Shown: positions 32,567 through 42,065 of the stretch, piece after piece | Layout: every line of letters starts with the position of its first letter | Numbering within the stretch: the stretch's first letter is position 1 | Origin: Citromicrobium bathyomarinum | GTDB lineage: Bacteria > Pseudomonadota > Alphaproteobacteria > Sphingomonadales > Sphingomonadaceae | DNA length: 64,000 nucleotides | NCBI RefSeq assembly: GCF_021021475.1 | Contig: NZ_JAINWL010000002.1 | Span: 124,001-188,000, forward strand | Direction: 5' to 3' | Notes under the pieces: generated by a model | Seen by the model: only the letters and a program-made list of their open reading frames with translations | The model's database searches: none | What the model was told of the DNA's origin: nothing | Made by a program: the position numbers and the translations under genes

Positions 32567-33049
32567 ATGCGACAAGTCGCGCTGTGGGGGACGATTGCTG
32601 CGGCAATCTGGGCGGCGATGCCAGTGGGGCTGGAGGCTCAGTCGAGTGTATCGGACCCGGCCTTCCTGGAGGATCCGACCGAGATCCTGAGCCAGCGCGA
32701 TGCGGATCGTCTGCTTTCGCCGGGTGGGATCACGCTGCAATGGATCGGATGGGACGATCGCGGGCCGGTTTCCATCGCCCCGGACGAGCGCGGGGTGTGG
32801 CACGTCTCGGGCCACCAGACCGGAGACGATGGCAGCGAACTGGAGGTCGATGGGACTATTCTGGAGATCGGCGAGGGATACTTCACCTTGCGCGGGACGA
32901 TCGCGATTACCGACACTCCCGATACCGGGCGCGAATGCCGTGCGGACAAGACCTGGCATTTCGCGATCACGCAGAACCGCCGCTATTACCGGCTACGCGA
33001 ATTCGAGTGGTGCGATCGTCTGACCGACTACGTCGATATCTATTTCTGA
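32567..33049 (+). CDS. Hypothetical exported protein
   Basis: A 160-residue protein with a signal peptide (residues 1-24). The mature part is beta-rich with one repeated idea, strands such as ERGVWHVSGHQ, LEVDGTILEIGEGYFTLRGTIAI, and two cysteines (GRECRADKTWHFAITQ and EWCDRL) that could form a disulfide. I do not recognise a family. GAGGAGGTG upstream of the ATG is a strong ribosome binding site, so it is a real gene. Confidence 0.7.
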   Translation: MRQVALWGTIAAAIWAAMPVGLEAQSSVSDPAFLEDPTEILSQRDADRLLSPGGITLQWIGWDDRGPVSIAPDERGVWHVSGHQTGDDGSELEVDGTILEIGEGYFTLRGTIAITDTPDTGRECRADKTWHFAITQNRRYYRLREFEWCDRLTDYVDIYF

Positions 33050-33065
33050 AGTGAGACGGTGTGCG

Positions 33066-33096
33066 GGTGTGGGCCCGGCGGTGCCCGGCCCACACC
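33066..33096. terminator. Hairpin between convergent small exported-protein genes
   Basis: Perfect 10-bp stem GGTGTGGGCC/GGCCCACACC with an 11-base loop. It sits between two convergent genes. No good T-tract, so a weak bidirectional terminator at most. Confidence 0.55.
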
Positions 33097-33105
33097 GTCA
33101 GAATG

Positions 33106-33300
33106 TCAGTACTCGGGGCTATAGGTGCGGAAGCAATAGTTGATGCACTGATTGAGGACCGTCTGGTTACCGTCCGCATATTCGATGCAGTTTGCCACGC
33201 ACTCTTCGAACTCGGGCGACTCTGCCATTGCCGGAACGCTCGCGCTCGACATGCCAAGGATCAGCCCGACTGCCGCGATCCTGAAGATGAGGTTGCGCAT
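33106..33300 (-). CDS. Small exported twin-CX3C protein
   Basis: A 64-residue product with a signal peptide (residues 1-26, ending AMA) and a mature peptide of about 38 residues. It holds Cys34-X3-Cys38 and Cys52-X3-Cys56 separated by 13 residues. Twin CX3C spacing is that of helical hairpins held by two disulfides, as in small Tim chaperones. The ribosome binding site AAAGGAGCG lies ideally before the ATG. No function is known to me. No Met-rich or metal motif is seen. Confidence 0.75.
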   Translation of the reverse strand: MRNLIFRIAAVGLILGMSSASVPAMAESPEFEECVANCIEYADGNQTVLNQCINYCFRTYSPEY

Positions 33301-33542
33301 GCTTTCGCTCCTTTCGATGTGATGCCCCCCTGATGGAGCGAGGACATGCTATCGCGCCATCGGCGTTCAACGTAATCCGTAAGGCCCCCTAGAGGCTGAA
33401 CCGTTACGTCAGTGCGGTGCATCGAAAGTGTTGAAAAATATGCTGAACCTCGGGCCGCGTAGATCGCGGCAATGCGTCGACGTGCTTAACCAAGTCTTCC
33501 GGAAAGCAGAAGGCGGTGCCGCGACTCGCGCGGCTTGATCTG
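33301..33542. other. Intergenic region
   Basis: 242 bases upstream of the small twin-CX3C gene. I see no RNA gene, repeat or strong promoter pair. Confidence 0.4.
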
Positions 33543-34457
33543 TCAGGAAGCGCGCGTGAACGCCGCATTCTCCCGCGCCATCGCGATCATCGAACGCGCA
33601 TGTCTCTCCGCCACCACGCGCGGGTCGGTGCCATAGCCACCGCCCAACGCGCTCGCGACCGGCAGACCGCGCCCGCGCACGGTTTCGACCACATAGCGAT
33701 CGCGCCGCTCAAGCCCCTCGTCGGTCAGCGCGAGCCGGCCCAGCTTGTCGTTCTCGTGCGGGTCGACCCCTGCCTGGTAGAGCACGATATCGGGCGCGAA
33801 TTCATCCAGTACGCGCGGCAGGTGCGTGCCCAGTACATCGAGATAGTCCGCATCGCTCGTCCCATCGGGCAGCGCGACATCGAGGCTGGAGCGGGCCTTG
33901 CGAACCGGGAAGTTCTTCTCCGCATGGAGCGAGAGAGTGAACACATCCTCGCGCCCAGCGGTCAGCGCGGCGGTGCCGTCGCCCTGATGGACATCGCAAT
34001 CGACGATCAGCACGCGGCGCGCGTTGCCTTGCGCGATCAGACGGTTGGCGCACACCGCCAGATCGTTGAACACGCAGAAACCCGCACCGGTATCGTAGAG
34101 CGCGTGGTGGCTCCCCGCCGCGCTGTTGGCGGCGTAGCCATGCCGCATCGCGAGCCGCGCGGCGAGCCAGGTGCCGCCATTGGTATGCGCCACCCGCTGC
34201 GCGATATGCGGCGTGACCGGAAAGCCGATCCGCCGTTCCTTCTCGTACGGAACCTGCGCGGTGAACACCTGCTCGACATAGTCGGGGCAGTGGACCGCCT
34301 CCAGCCATTCGCGCGGGCAGGGATCGGGAGCATGCTCGGTAATCGGATGGCCGCTCTCGCGCAGCGCGACCATTACCAGCTGATACTTGTCGAACCGGAA
34401 GCTGCCGCGCGTCGGCGCGGGCGCCATGTAGTCGACGTGATGAACGACGTGGAGCAA
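33543..34457 (-). CDS. Histone-deacetylase-family amidohydrolase
   Basis: A 304-residue zinc enzyme of the arginase/deacetylase fold. The His pair is in [19 protein letters not shown], and the zinc-binding Asp/His in [20 protein letters not shown] is the late loop. Bacterial members deacetylate polyamines or other acyl amides. The start is TTG at 34457, one base after the ispG stop, with GGAG upstream; it gives the family N-terminus [10 protein letters not shown]. An ATG ten codons later would lose it. Translationally coupled to ispG. Confidence 0.85.
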   Translation of the reverse strand: MLHVVHHVDYMAPAPTRGSFRFDKYQLVMVALRESGHPITEHAPDPCPREWLEAVHCPDYVEQVFTAQVPYEKERRIGFPVTPHIAQRVAHTNGGTWLAARLAMRHGYAANSAAGSHHALYDTGAGFCVFNDLAVCANRLIAQGNARRVLIVDCDVHQGDGTAALTAGREDVFTLSLHAEKNFPVRKARSSLDVALPDGTSDADYLDVLGTHLPRVLDEFAPDIVLYQAGVDPHENDKLGRLALTDEGLERRDRYVVETVRGRGLPVASALGGGYGTDPRVVAERHARSMIAMARENAAFTRAS

Positions 34458-34458
34458 G

Positions 34459-35607
34459 CTACTCCGCGGCTTCTACCGCCGGGGCGGCATGCGGGTCGAA
34501 GGCGACATCCTCGCCCGCCTCGATCCGGGCGGCTTTCTCTTCCACCAACCGCACGATGTGGTCGAGCATGCTCTCGTCTTCCACATGGTGGTCGGTCACG
34601 CCCGACAGATAGACCATGTGCTTGCCCTTGCCGCCGCCGGTGATCCCGATGTCGGTCTCGCGCGCCTCGCCCGGGCCGTTGACGACACAGCCGAGCACCG
34701 AGAGGCTCATCGGCGTTTTGATGTGTTCGAGCCGCTTCTCCAGCGCCTCGACCGTGCGGATCACGTCGAAGCCCTGCCGCGAGCAGCTGGGGCAGGAGAC
34801 GACGCGCACGCCGCGGGTGCGCAGGCCAAGTGCCTTGAGCATCTCGTAGCCGACGCGCACTTCCTGCTCGGGCTCGGCCGAGAGGCTCACGCGGATCGTG
34901 TCGCCGATGCCGGCCCAGAGCAGGCTACCCATGCCGATCGAGGACTTCACCGTCCCGCCGATCAGTCCGCCCGCCTCGGTAATGCCGAGGTGCAGCGGGC
35001 AGTCCACGGCTTCCGCCAGCCCATGATAGGCTGCGACCGCGAGGAACACGTCGGAGGCCTTCACCGCCACCTTGTATTCGTGGAAATCGTGATCCTGCAG
35101 CAGCTTGATATGGTCGAGCGCGCTTTCGATCAGCGCTTCGGGGCAGGGCTCGCCATACTTCTCGAGCAGGTCCTTCTCGAGCGATCCTGCGTTCACGCCG
35201 ATGCGGATCGCGCAGCCATTGGCCTTGGCGGCGCGAACGACCTCGGCCACCCGCTCGCTGCTACCGATATTGCCCGGGTTGATCCGCAGGCACGCCGCGC
35301 CCTTGTCGGCCGCTTCGAGTGCGCGCTTGTAGTGGAAGTGGATGTCCGCGACGATCGGGACATTCGCGGCGCGGGTGATCTTGTCGAAATGCCGTGTCGC
35401 CTCTTCGGTCGGGCAGGACACGCGGATAATGTCCGCTCCCGCATCCTCGCACCGGCGAATCTGGTCGAGCGTCGCGCCGACATCTTCGGTCGGCGTATTG
35501 GTCATGGTCTGCACGCTGATCGGCGCATCGCCGCCAACCGGCACATTGCCGACCATGATCTGCCGCGACTGGCGGCGTTCGATATCTCTCCAGGGGCGAA
35601 CGGACAT
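34459..35607 (-). CDS. ispG: 4-hydroxy-3-methylbut-2-enyl diphosphate synthase
   Basis: A [4Fe-4S] enzyme of the MEP isoprenoid pathway that makes HMBPP from MEcPP. The 382-residue product has an N-terminal TIM barrel ([20 protein letters not shown], then [16 protein letters not shown]) and the cluster ligands in [12 protein letters not shown] and [11 protein letters not shown]. Two ATGs are possible (35607 and 35628); the later one fits the family start [12 protein letters not shown]. It is followed directly by the deacetylase gene. Confidence 0.95.
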   Translation of the reverse strand: MSVRPWRDIERRQSRQIMVGNVPVGGDAPISVQTMTNTPTEDVGATLDQIRRCEDAGADIIRVSCPTEEATRHFDKITRAANVPIVADIHFHYKRALEAADKGAACLRINPGNIGSSERVAEVVRAAKANGCAIRIGVNAGSLEKDLLEKYGEPCPEALIESALDHIKLLQDHDFHEYKVAVKASDVFLAVAAYHGLAEAVDCPLHLGITEAGGLIGGTVKSSIGMGSLLWAGIGDTIRVSLSAEPEQEVRVGYEMLKALGLRTRGVRVVSCPSCSRQGFDVIRTVEALEKRLEHIKTPMSLSVLGCVVNGPGEARETDIGITGGGKGKHMVYLSGVTDHHVEDESMLDHIVRLVEEKAARIEAGEDVAFDPHAAPAVEAAE

Positions 35608-35671
35608 GAGGCCTGTATAGGCACTCATGTCCGCCGGGAAAAGCCGAATGGCCCTTTGATGCGTCAGCGCG

Positions 35672-36982
35672 TCAGAAACGCGCGCCGAGCGATACCGCGA
35701 GGATATCCGCGTTGCCCGAGCTGTCGGAGCGGATCGTGGTCGCGATTTCCGCCGGAGTGCCTTCGAAAAAGGCGTCCGTGCGGTCGAGCGGCGCGTCGTT
35801 CACGAACACGTGCGAATAGCCGAGGTTGGCGGAGAACCGGTCGCTCATATCATAGGTCAGGCCAACCGAAGCCCACACCCGGTCGGCATCGGGCACGCGG
35901 GCGGAGCGGTACGCGTCGGTGATCGGCGATTCGTCGAACGCCGTACCGGCGCGCAGCGTCAGCTTGTCGGAGACGTCATATTCGCCGCCGAGCGACATCG
36001 ACCAGCTGTCCTTGTAGTTCTGTTCGGAGATCTGCGGCGGCACCCCGCCTTCGGGATAGATCGCAATCTCCTTGAAATCACTCCAGTCGTAATAGCGCCA
36101 GGTGCCGAACACGCGCCACGGCGTATCCGTGCCGAGCTGGATGCTGAGGGTCGCGATATCGGGCAGGGTCAGCGGCGCGGTCGCGTCTACCGTCGCATTG
36201 TTGCCCGCCAGCGGGCCGAGCAGGCCGGAAAGCTCGAACGTGCCTTCCAGGTTCTGCTTCACCTGCGAGCGATAATGCGCACCGATCCGGACGGGGGCGA
36301 GATCGACCATGATGCCCGCATTCCAGCCGATCGAGATGTCGTCACCCTTCACCCGGGCGAAACCGTCCGGTGCGGTGGGGGAGAGATTGGGCACGGCATT
36401 GGTCAGCTCGACGTCGATATACTGCACGTCGATGCCCGCGCCGACGGAGACATTGTCACCGATCTTTACCGCCAGGCTGGGCTGCACATTCAGCGTGAAG
36501 ACGTCGGCGCGCAGCGTATCGTAGCGGCCGAAGAAATCGTCGTCATACTGCGCGATCAGGCCGAACGGCGCGTTGACCGCAAGGCCTGCCCACACGTTGT
36601 CGCTCAGCTGCGCGCTGATCGCGCCCGAGGGAACCAGGAGTGGCTGGGGGAAGGGGTTGCCGCCATTGCTACCGCCGGTCGGAACCGAGACGGGCAGGCC
36701 CGGCACGCCGCGCGTGCTGCCCTGATCTTCCTGCGAGGCGGTGAGGAACAGGAACTGCGAGGCTGCTTCGACCTGCACGCCGTCCAGCTTGGTCATCGAT
36801 GCGGGGTTGAAATAGATCGAGGCGGGGCCGTCGGCGGCCACAGCCGCGCCGGACAGCGCGCGGCCGGTTTCCTTGGCGGATTGTTCCTGGATGAGAAATG
36901 CGCCTGCGAATGCCGGATTGGCGGAGCACAGGATGGCGAGGACGGGGAGGGCGCGAAGGCCGTAAGTGAGGGGTTTTGTCAT
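35672..36982 (-). CDS. FadL/OmpP1/TodX-family outer-membrane protein
   Basis: A 436-residue beta-barrel that takes up long-chain fatty acids or other hydrophobic compounds across the outer membrane. The signal peptide ends near residue 26. The N-terminal hatch begins [40 protein letters not shown], a hallmark of the family (residues ~27-66), followed by many amphipathic strands. It ends with a phenylalanine (SLGARF) as expected for barrel insertion. ATG at 36982 is placed just before the signal peptide. Confidence 0.9.
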   Translation of the reverse strand: MTKPLTYGLRALPVLAILCSANPAFAGAFLIQEQSAKETGRALSGAAVAADGPASIYFNPASMTKLDGVQVEAASQFLFLTASQEDQGSTRGVPGLPVSVPTGGSNGGNPFPQPLLVPSGAISAQLSDNVWAGLAVNAPFGLIAQYDDDFFGRYDTLRADVFTLNVQPSLAVKIGDNVSVGAGIDVQYIDVELTNAVPNLSPTAPDGFARVKGDDISIGWNAGIMVDLAPVRIGAHYRSQVKQNLEGTFELSGLLGPLAGNNATVDATAPLTLPDIATLSIQLGTDTPWRVFGTWRYYDWSDFKEIAIYPEGGVPPQISEQNYKDSWSMSLGGEYDVSDKLTLRAGTAFDESPITDAYRSARVPDADRVWASVGLTYDMSDRFSANLGYSHVFVNDAPLDRTDAFFEGTPAEIATTIRSDSSGNADILAVSLGARF

Positions 36983-37125
36983 GCCGCGCCTGTTGCCCCG
37001 TTTGGAATGCGGATCAAGGGAATTGGCGCAGTTATCGATAAAATTGAACGTTTTGGCATTGGGCTGTGCCCGCGCGATCCTGCCGGGCGTAGGAATCGGG
37101 TCGGATCTGGGGCACAGGATGCAGC

Positions 37126-38139
37126 ATGAGTGAAGCGACAGACACCGAACCCGGCACGCCATTGCTGTTTGCGCGGGTGCTGGACGGTACGGGCGGCGGC
37201 CGCGCGATCGACTGGGCGGGCATTCAGGAGTGGGAGCCTGCACCAGCGGGTGCGGGGCCGGGCGATCAGGTGCTGTGGATGCACCTGTGCCGCAACACGC
37301 CCGGTGTCTACGAGTGGTTGCAGCAGCGCATCGGCATTCCCGAGCCGACCGCCGAACTGCTTACCAGCGACGACACCCGGCCGCGCGCCTTTCGCGAAGG
37401 GAACACGCTGGTGGCCACGCTGCGGGGGATCAACTTCAACCCCGGGGCAGAGCCCGAGGACATGATCTCGATGCAGGTGTGGAGCGACGGGGTCCGGTTG
37501 ATCACGCTGCGCCGCCATCCCTTGCAGACTCCCCGCGAAATTCTCGCGCAGATCGATCGCGGGTCGGGCCCCGGCGATGTCGGCGCGATCGTCACCGCGC
37601 TGACTGAGTCGATGGTCACCCGGATGAGCCAGTCGATCGTCGACATGAACGAGCATATCGACCTGCTCGAGGACATGAACATGGACGACGATCCGGAGGA
37701 CATGCTGACCAAGATCGCGACCATCCGCCGCAATTGCCTCGGTCTGAAACGGCACATGGGCCCGCAGCACGTCGCGCTGGAGGCGATCAGTCGCGAAGCG
37801 CCGCCGTGGTTCGAGGAGCACGACCGGCGCGAGATTGCCGAGACGATCGACCGCCTGCGCCGCTATCTCGACGATATCGACGTCAGCAAGGAAAGCGCGG
37901 TGGTGCTGATGGACGAGCTGCGCACCCGCGCGCTCGCCAGCAATGAACGCGCAACCTACATGCTCACGATCGTGGCGGGCATCTTCCTTCCGCTCGGTTT
38001 TCTTACCGGGCTGCTCGGCATCAATGTCGGCGGGATGCCGGGCGTGAACGACGGCCATGCCTTCTGGTGGGTGACCGGCATTTGCCTGGCGATCATCGCG
38101 GTGCTGATGGCGATCTTCAAGCGATTGAAGTGGCTGTGA
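37126..38139 (+). CDS. zntB: CorA-family divalent cation transporter (ZntB type)
   Basis: A 337-residue protein with a long cytosolic N-terminal domain (residues ~1-260) and two C-terminal transmembrane helices (~280-300 and ~312-330). The pore motif between them reads GIN (GLLGINVGGMPG), the ZntB variant of CorA's GMN. ZntB proteins move zinc, often with protons. Charged coiled-coil helices (ESMVTRMSQSIVDMNEHIDLL) form the funnel. Divergent from the FadL gene across 143 bases. Confidence 0.88.
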   Translation: MSEATDTEPGTPLLFARVLDGTGGGRAIDWAGIQEWEPAPAGAGPGDQVLWMHLCRNTPGVYEWLQQRIGIPEPTAELLTSDDTRPRAFREGNTLVATLRGINFNPGAEPEDMISMQVWSDGVRLITLRRHPLQTPREILAQIDRGSGPGDVGAIVTALTESMVTRMSQSIVDMNEHIDLLEDMNMDDDPEDMLTKIATIRRNCLGLKRHMGPQHVALEAISREAPPWFEEHDRREIAETIDRLRRYLDDIDVSKESAVVLMDELRTRALASNERATYMLTIVAGIFLPLGFLTGLLGINVGGMPGVNDGHAFWWVTGICLAIIAVLMAIFKRLKWL

Positions 38140-38155
38140 AGATCGCCCTCCAGCC

Positions 38156-39937
38156 CTAGGAGGCCTGCTTGTGCGCGGGAATGAATTCCTCGCGCACCGC
38201 CTTGGCGATCAGTTCCAGCGGAATGATCCCTTGGGCGAGCAGGAAGTCGTTGAATTCCTTCTCGTCGAACGCCTCGCCCAGCGCCAGCTCGGTCTCGACG
38301 CGCAGGTCGATCAGCTTGCGGTAGCCGTAGTAGTATGCGCCGGCCTGGCCGGGCATGCGGAACTGGTAGCGATCGAGCTCCTGTTTGGTCATGCCGGGCG
38401 AGAACAGCGCTTCCTCGCGCAGCACGTATTCGGCTTCGTCACGGGTCATCAGGCCAAGGTTCAGCGCGGGGTCGAGGAAGGCACGGGCCGCGCGCAGCAT
38501 GCGGAACTGCTGCGCGATGAACTGGCCTTCGATCGGTTCGTGCGGCATCATCTCCGCCTCGGCGTAGAGCGCCCAGCCTTCCACGTTCACGCTGTTGAAG
38601 GCGTAGAGCATCCGGGCGAGCGAAACGCCCTGCTCGACCAGCGCGGCAAACTGCATCTCGTGACCGGGCCGGGCCTCGTGCGCGCTCAGCGTCCAGGCGG
38701 CGGCGGGGAAGTTGAAATCGTCGTAGGCATCGTCCGCGCTGGCGGTGGGATTGCCCACGGTGAGCACGAAGGTGCCCTGTTCGCCGGTGTTCCCGATCAG
38801 ACGCGGCGGGCGCATGTGCGGCGCGGGCTGGGCGGCGCTCTCCGCCTCGCTCGCAACGCGCATCTGCAGCTGCGTATCGGGCACGCTGACGATGTCGTTC
38901 TCGCGCGCCTTGGCTTCGAGTTCGCGGTTCACGCCGCGATAGAATTCCTCGATCTCGTCGTTGGGGATGGTCTGCTGCTTCAGCCGTGCCATCACCCCGG
39001 CCATGTCCGTCTCGGGCCAGCCGTTCTTTTCGGCGATTTGCGGCGCGAGCGCCTCCATCTGCGCGCGGATTTCGTAGAAGCCGCGGCGTGCCTGGCTCAT
39101 TGCCTCGCGTGGGTCCATGTCGATCCCGACATCGCGCAGGTTCAGCGCGTAGAGTTCCTCGGGCAGCCTCGCGGTGTCGCGCGCTTGCGGCAGCACGGTT
39201 TCGCGGGTCCACTCGCCGTAATCGGCGAACTGCGTTTCCATCGCGTCGAGCGCTTCGTCCGCCCCGTCGATTTCGTACTTGTCGAACAGCTCGCGGATCC
39301 CGGCGACGAAGGTCGGGATCTTGCCGATCGATTCCTCGACCTCGACCCGGTAGGGCCCGATCTTGCCGTCGCCCCGGCTGGCTTCGAAATGCGCCTTGGC
39401 CTGCTCGGTATACGGTTCGTAGCCATCCTCTACACCGGTATATTTGCGCAGCAGCTCCAGCGCGGAGGCGTGGCGGTTTTCGGCCGTCTGGTCGGACAGG
39501 ATCGAACCGATCGAATAGAAAATGCCCTGCGGCAGCTCGGCCCATTCGAGCATGTATTTGTCGTTCAACTCGCGCTCGGTGATCTCGAGGTCGAGATTGT
39601 CGATCAGGATCGCGAGGTCCTGCTTGACGAAGGGATTGCTCTCCCGCGCCATCGCGGCGGTGAATTCGGCCTTCAGTTCCTTCGCCCCGGCGACGTAGCG
39701 CTCGTCCGCGTCGAGCGAATAGTCGAAGGTCTGCCCGTCGTACTGCTCGTACCCGGCGGACGAGGCGCCTTCGGGAGAGAACTGCGCTTCGAAGTCGATC
39801 AGCTTCTGCGTGTAGGCATTGCTGGTCTCGACCCAGTCGGGCTGGGCGGGCGCGCTCTGCGTGGTTTCGGCCTGGGCGAAAGCGGGTGCGGCGGGCAGCA
39901 GCGCGACGAGCGCGATGGCGGCGGCGAAGGTCTTCAT
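38156..39937 (-). CDS. DUF885 family exported protein
   Basis: A 593-residue protein with a signal peptide (residues 1-22). It matches the DUF885 family, which resembles zinc metallopeptidases: SAHEARPGHEMQFAALVEQG holds the HEARPGH motif near residue 425, and a downstream GWALYAEAEMMPHEP supplies the Glu. It is therefore a probable peptidase, but the substrate is unknown. The start at 39937 precedes the signal peptide. Convergent with the ZntB gene. Confidence 0.85.
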   Translation of the reverse strand: MKTFAAAIALVALLPAAPAFAQAETTQSAPAQPDWVETSNAYTQKLIDFEAQFSPEGASSAGYEQYDGQTFDYSLDADERYVAGAKELKAEFTAAMARESNPFVKQDLAILIDNLDLEITERELNDKYMLEWAELPQGIFYSIGSILSDQTAENRHASALELLRKYTGVEDGYEPYTEQAKAHFEASRGDGKIGPYRVEVEESIGKIPTFVAGIRELFDKYEIDGADEALDAMETQFADYGEWTRETVLPQARDTARLPEELYALNLRDVGIDMDPREAMSQARRGFYEIRAQMEALAPQIAEKNGWPETDMAGVMARLKQQTIPNDEIEEFYRGVNRELEAKARENDIVSVPDTQLQMRVASEAESAAQPAPHMRPPRLIGNTGEQGTFVLTVGNPTASADDAYDDFNFPAAAWTLSAHEARPGHEMQFAALVEQGVSLARMLYAFNSVNVEGWALYAEAEMMPHEPIEGQFIAQQFRMLRAARAFLDPALNLGLMTRDEAEYVLREEALFSPGMTKQELDRYQFRMPGQAGAYYYGYRKLIDLRVETELALGEAFDEKEFNDFLLAQGIIPLELIAKAVREEFIPAHKQAS

Positions 39938-40048
39938 GGTCAGGTATTCCCCCTGGATATTCTGCGGGCGAGGCGTGCGCCTGCGGGCCGGGCTTGGCAA
40001 GGGTGCGCTCGACGAACGACAGGCCTGGGCGGACAGCCGAACGGGTCG

Positions 40049-40561
40049 CTAAAGCCTGAGTTCGTAGAGGAATTCATCATCGCGGTGATTGCCGACCCAG
40101 AAGTCTATGTCCGCGATCTTGGCGAAGCCGTACCGCTGGTAGAACCGCTGAGCGCCGAAATTCTCGCTCCACACCGATAGCTGGACCGCATCGTGGCCGC
40201 GCTCCCGCGCCTCGGCCATCGCCCAGTCCATCAGCGCGGCACCGATGCCCTGCCCGGTCAGCTTCGGCTGCGTGTAGAGCTGGCCGAGCGCGATCGGGTT
40301 CGCCGCGTCCGAATACCCCGCATACCCGCTGGGCGCGCGCAGCTTGACGTAACCCAGCAGCCGTTCGCCATCATCGGCGAGGCGGTGGATATGGCAATCA
40401 TCGGCGATCTCGCCGGCAACGGCGTTTTCCGCATAGGCCTGCTCTAGGAAGGCGGCGAGATCTTCGGGCTTGTAGAGATGCTCGAAAGCCGCGCAGAAAC
40501 TCTCCCGCCCCAGCGTGGCGAGTGCGGGTGCATCTTTGGGCATGGCGGGGCGCAGGATCAT
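40049..40561 (-). CDS. GNAT-family N-acetyltransferase
   Basis: A 170-residue acetyltransferase. The acetyl-CoA motif A is LYTQPKLTGQGIGAALMDWAMAEARERGHD (residues ~95-124) and motif B is LSVWSENFGAQRFYQRYGFAKI. The acceptor substrate is unknown. It lies 111 bases upstream of the DUF885 gene on the same strand and is divergent from the asparaginase gene, with an ATG at 40561. Confidence 0.85.
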   Translation of the reverse strand: MILRPAMPKDAPALATLGRESFCAAFEHLYKPEDLAAFLEQAYAENAVAGEIADDCHIHRLADDGERLLGYVKLRAPSGYAGYSDAANPIALGQLYTQPKLTGQGIGAALMDWAMAEARERGHDAVQLSVWSENFGAQRFYQRYGFAKIADIDFWVGNHRDDEFLYELRL

Positions 40562-40652
40562 GGCACCGGCCTAGCGCGCGCCACCACGCAGGGGAAGCTG
40601 GACCGGGCGGGGCAAGCGCGGCATTGTCCCGCCCGCATCAGGAGAGATTTTC

Positions 40653-41750
40653 ATGCGCGCCATCATCGCACTCGCACTCGCAAGCTTTCTGACCGCTCCG
40701 GCGCTGGCGCAGGAGGACTACGAGCCGGGCGAGCCGCGCTGGTCCTTCGCGATCCACGGCGGCGCGGGCACGATCGAGCGGGCCAATATGACGCCCGAGC
40801 AGGAGGCGGAGTATCGCGCCGCGCTGGATGCCGCGCTCGAAGCAGGTTCGGCGATCCTGCGCGATGGCGGCAGCGCGATGGACGCGGTGACCGCCGCGAT
40901 CACCCTCATGGAAGACGACCCCAAGTTCAACGCCGGACGCGGTGCGGTGTTCACCTGGGATGGCACGATCGAGCACGACGCCGCGCTGATGGACGGGCGC
41001 GACCGCTCCGCTGGCGCGGTCACCGGCATCGGCACGGTGCGCCACCCGATCCTGCTCGCGCAGGAAGTGATGCGCGACGGGCGGCATGTCTTCCTGAGCG
41101 GTGCCGGGGCGGAGACCTTCGCCGACGGCACAGATCTGGAGCGGGTGCCCAATGAATGGTTTCGGACCGAGAGCCGGTTGCGCTCTCTCGAACGGCTGAA
41201 AGCTGAAAAGCTTTCCGCAATCGATGTCGATTACAAATATGGCACGGTCGGCGCGGTCGCGCTCGACCTCGAAGGCAACATGGCGGCGGGCACCTCGACC
41301 GGCGGGCTGACCGGGAAGCGCTGGGGCCGGATCGGCGATGCGCCGGTGATCGGCGCGGGCACCTATGCCGACAACCGCAGCTGCGCGGTCTCCGCCACCG
41401 GCGCGGGCGAGTACTTCATCCGGGTGGGCGTGGCGCAGGAAATCTGCACGCGGCTGCGGCTTGCCTGGAACGACCTGCTCGAAGAAGCGGAAGAGAGCGT
41501 GCCGCGCGACGAACTCGGCTTTCCCGAATATGCCGTGCACGCGAGCGAGCTGTGGCTGGACGAAGACGATGTCCGACAGGTGGCGGACGAGGTGCTGGCC
41601 GAGGTGAAAGACCTGGGCGGCGACGGTGGGGTGATCGTGGTGTCGCCTTTCGGCCCCGCCGTCTTCAGCTTCAACACGCCGGGCATGTATCGCGCCCGCG
41701 AAACCAGCAAGGGCGTGAAGGAAGTCGCGATCTTCGGCGATGGCGAGTGA
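40653..41750 (+). CDS. Exported isoaspartyl peptidase/L-asparaginase
   Basis: A 365-residue Ntn hydrolase that self-cleaves before a catalytic Thr and then hydrolyses isoaspartyl peptides or asparagine. It has a signal peptide (residues 1-20). The N-terminal part has FAIHGGAGTIERA and KFNAGRGAVF; the nucleophile Thr198 is in YKYGTVGAVALD, followed by MAAGTSTGGLTGKRWGRIGDAPVIGAGTYA. ATG is preceded by AGGAGAG. The export signal means periplasmic activity, unlike the cytosolic E. coli IaaA. Confidence 0.92.
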   Translation: MRAIIALALASFLTAPALAQEDYEPGEPRWSFAIHGGAGTIERANMTPEQEAEYRAALDAALEAGSAILRDGGSAMDAVTAAITLMEDDPKFNAGRGAVFTWDGTIEHDAALMDGRDRSAGAVTGIGTVRHPILLAQEVMRDGRHVFLSGAGAETFADGTDLERVPNEWFRTESRLRSLERLKAEKLSAIDVDYKYGTVGAVALDLEGNMAAGTSTGGLTGKRWGRIGDAPVIGAGTYADNRSCAVSATGAGEYFIRVGVAQEICTRLRLAWNDLLEEAEESVPRDELGFPEYAVHASELWLDEDDVRQVADEVLAEVKDLGGDGGVIVVSPFGPAVFSFNTPGMYRARETSKGVKEVAIFGDGE

Positions 41751-41761
41751 TCGCAGCCGCA

Positions 41762-41794
41762 TGACGCAGGGTGACACGTGTCACCCATGCGTCA
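41762..41794. repeat. Nested dyad downstream of the asparaginase gene
   Basis: Perfect 18-base palindrome GGGTGACACGTGTCACCC, enclosed by outer arms TGACGCA and TGCGTCA with one extra base. It starts 12 bases after the stop codon; no T-tract follows. A transcript-end hairpin or a regulator site. Confidence 0.55.
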
Positions 41795-41960
41795 CCCTGA
41801 GAAAGTTCATATCTCTCGAGAGCTTGGGGTACTCCGGGCGACGTTTTGCGGATTTTGGGCCGCGCGGGTGAGCGAGGGGACGACGATGGGAAAGAGCCGT
41901 CGTCGTTCTAACCTGTGTGTCTGAAGTAGGAAAATGCCCGCCCGCGTGAAGCGCGACCTG

Positions 41961-42057
41961 CTCCTCCCCCTTTGAAGGGGGAGGTCGGGGAGGGGGTGGT
42001 GCTTAAGCCGATGGTGGGGAACCCCCACCCCCAACCCCTCCCCAAGGGGAGGGGAGA
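41961..42057. repeat. Large intergenic hairpin pair (CTCCCCC...GGGGGAG / CCCCTCCCC...GGGGAGGGG)
   Basis: Two perfect hairpins: arms CTCCCCCTT/AAGGGGGAG (41964-41983) and CCCCTCCCC/GGGGAGGGG (42035-42054). The strand between them is itself partly self-complementary, so the whole is one imperfect palindrome of about 97 bases. This is a BIME-like dispersed element; a degenerate relative lies at 16256-16293. Confidence 0.65.
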
Positions 42058-42065
42058 CTTCTTGG

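Larger units (their letters stand above)
41751..42065. other. Intergenic region with repeats
   Basis: 315 bases between the asparaginase gene and the desaturase stop. It holds the nested dyad (41762-41794) and the large G/C-rich hairpin pair (41961-42057), and otherwise no RNA gene or ORF that I can support. Confidence 0.5.
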
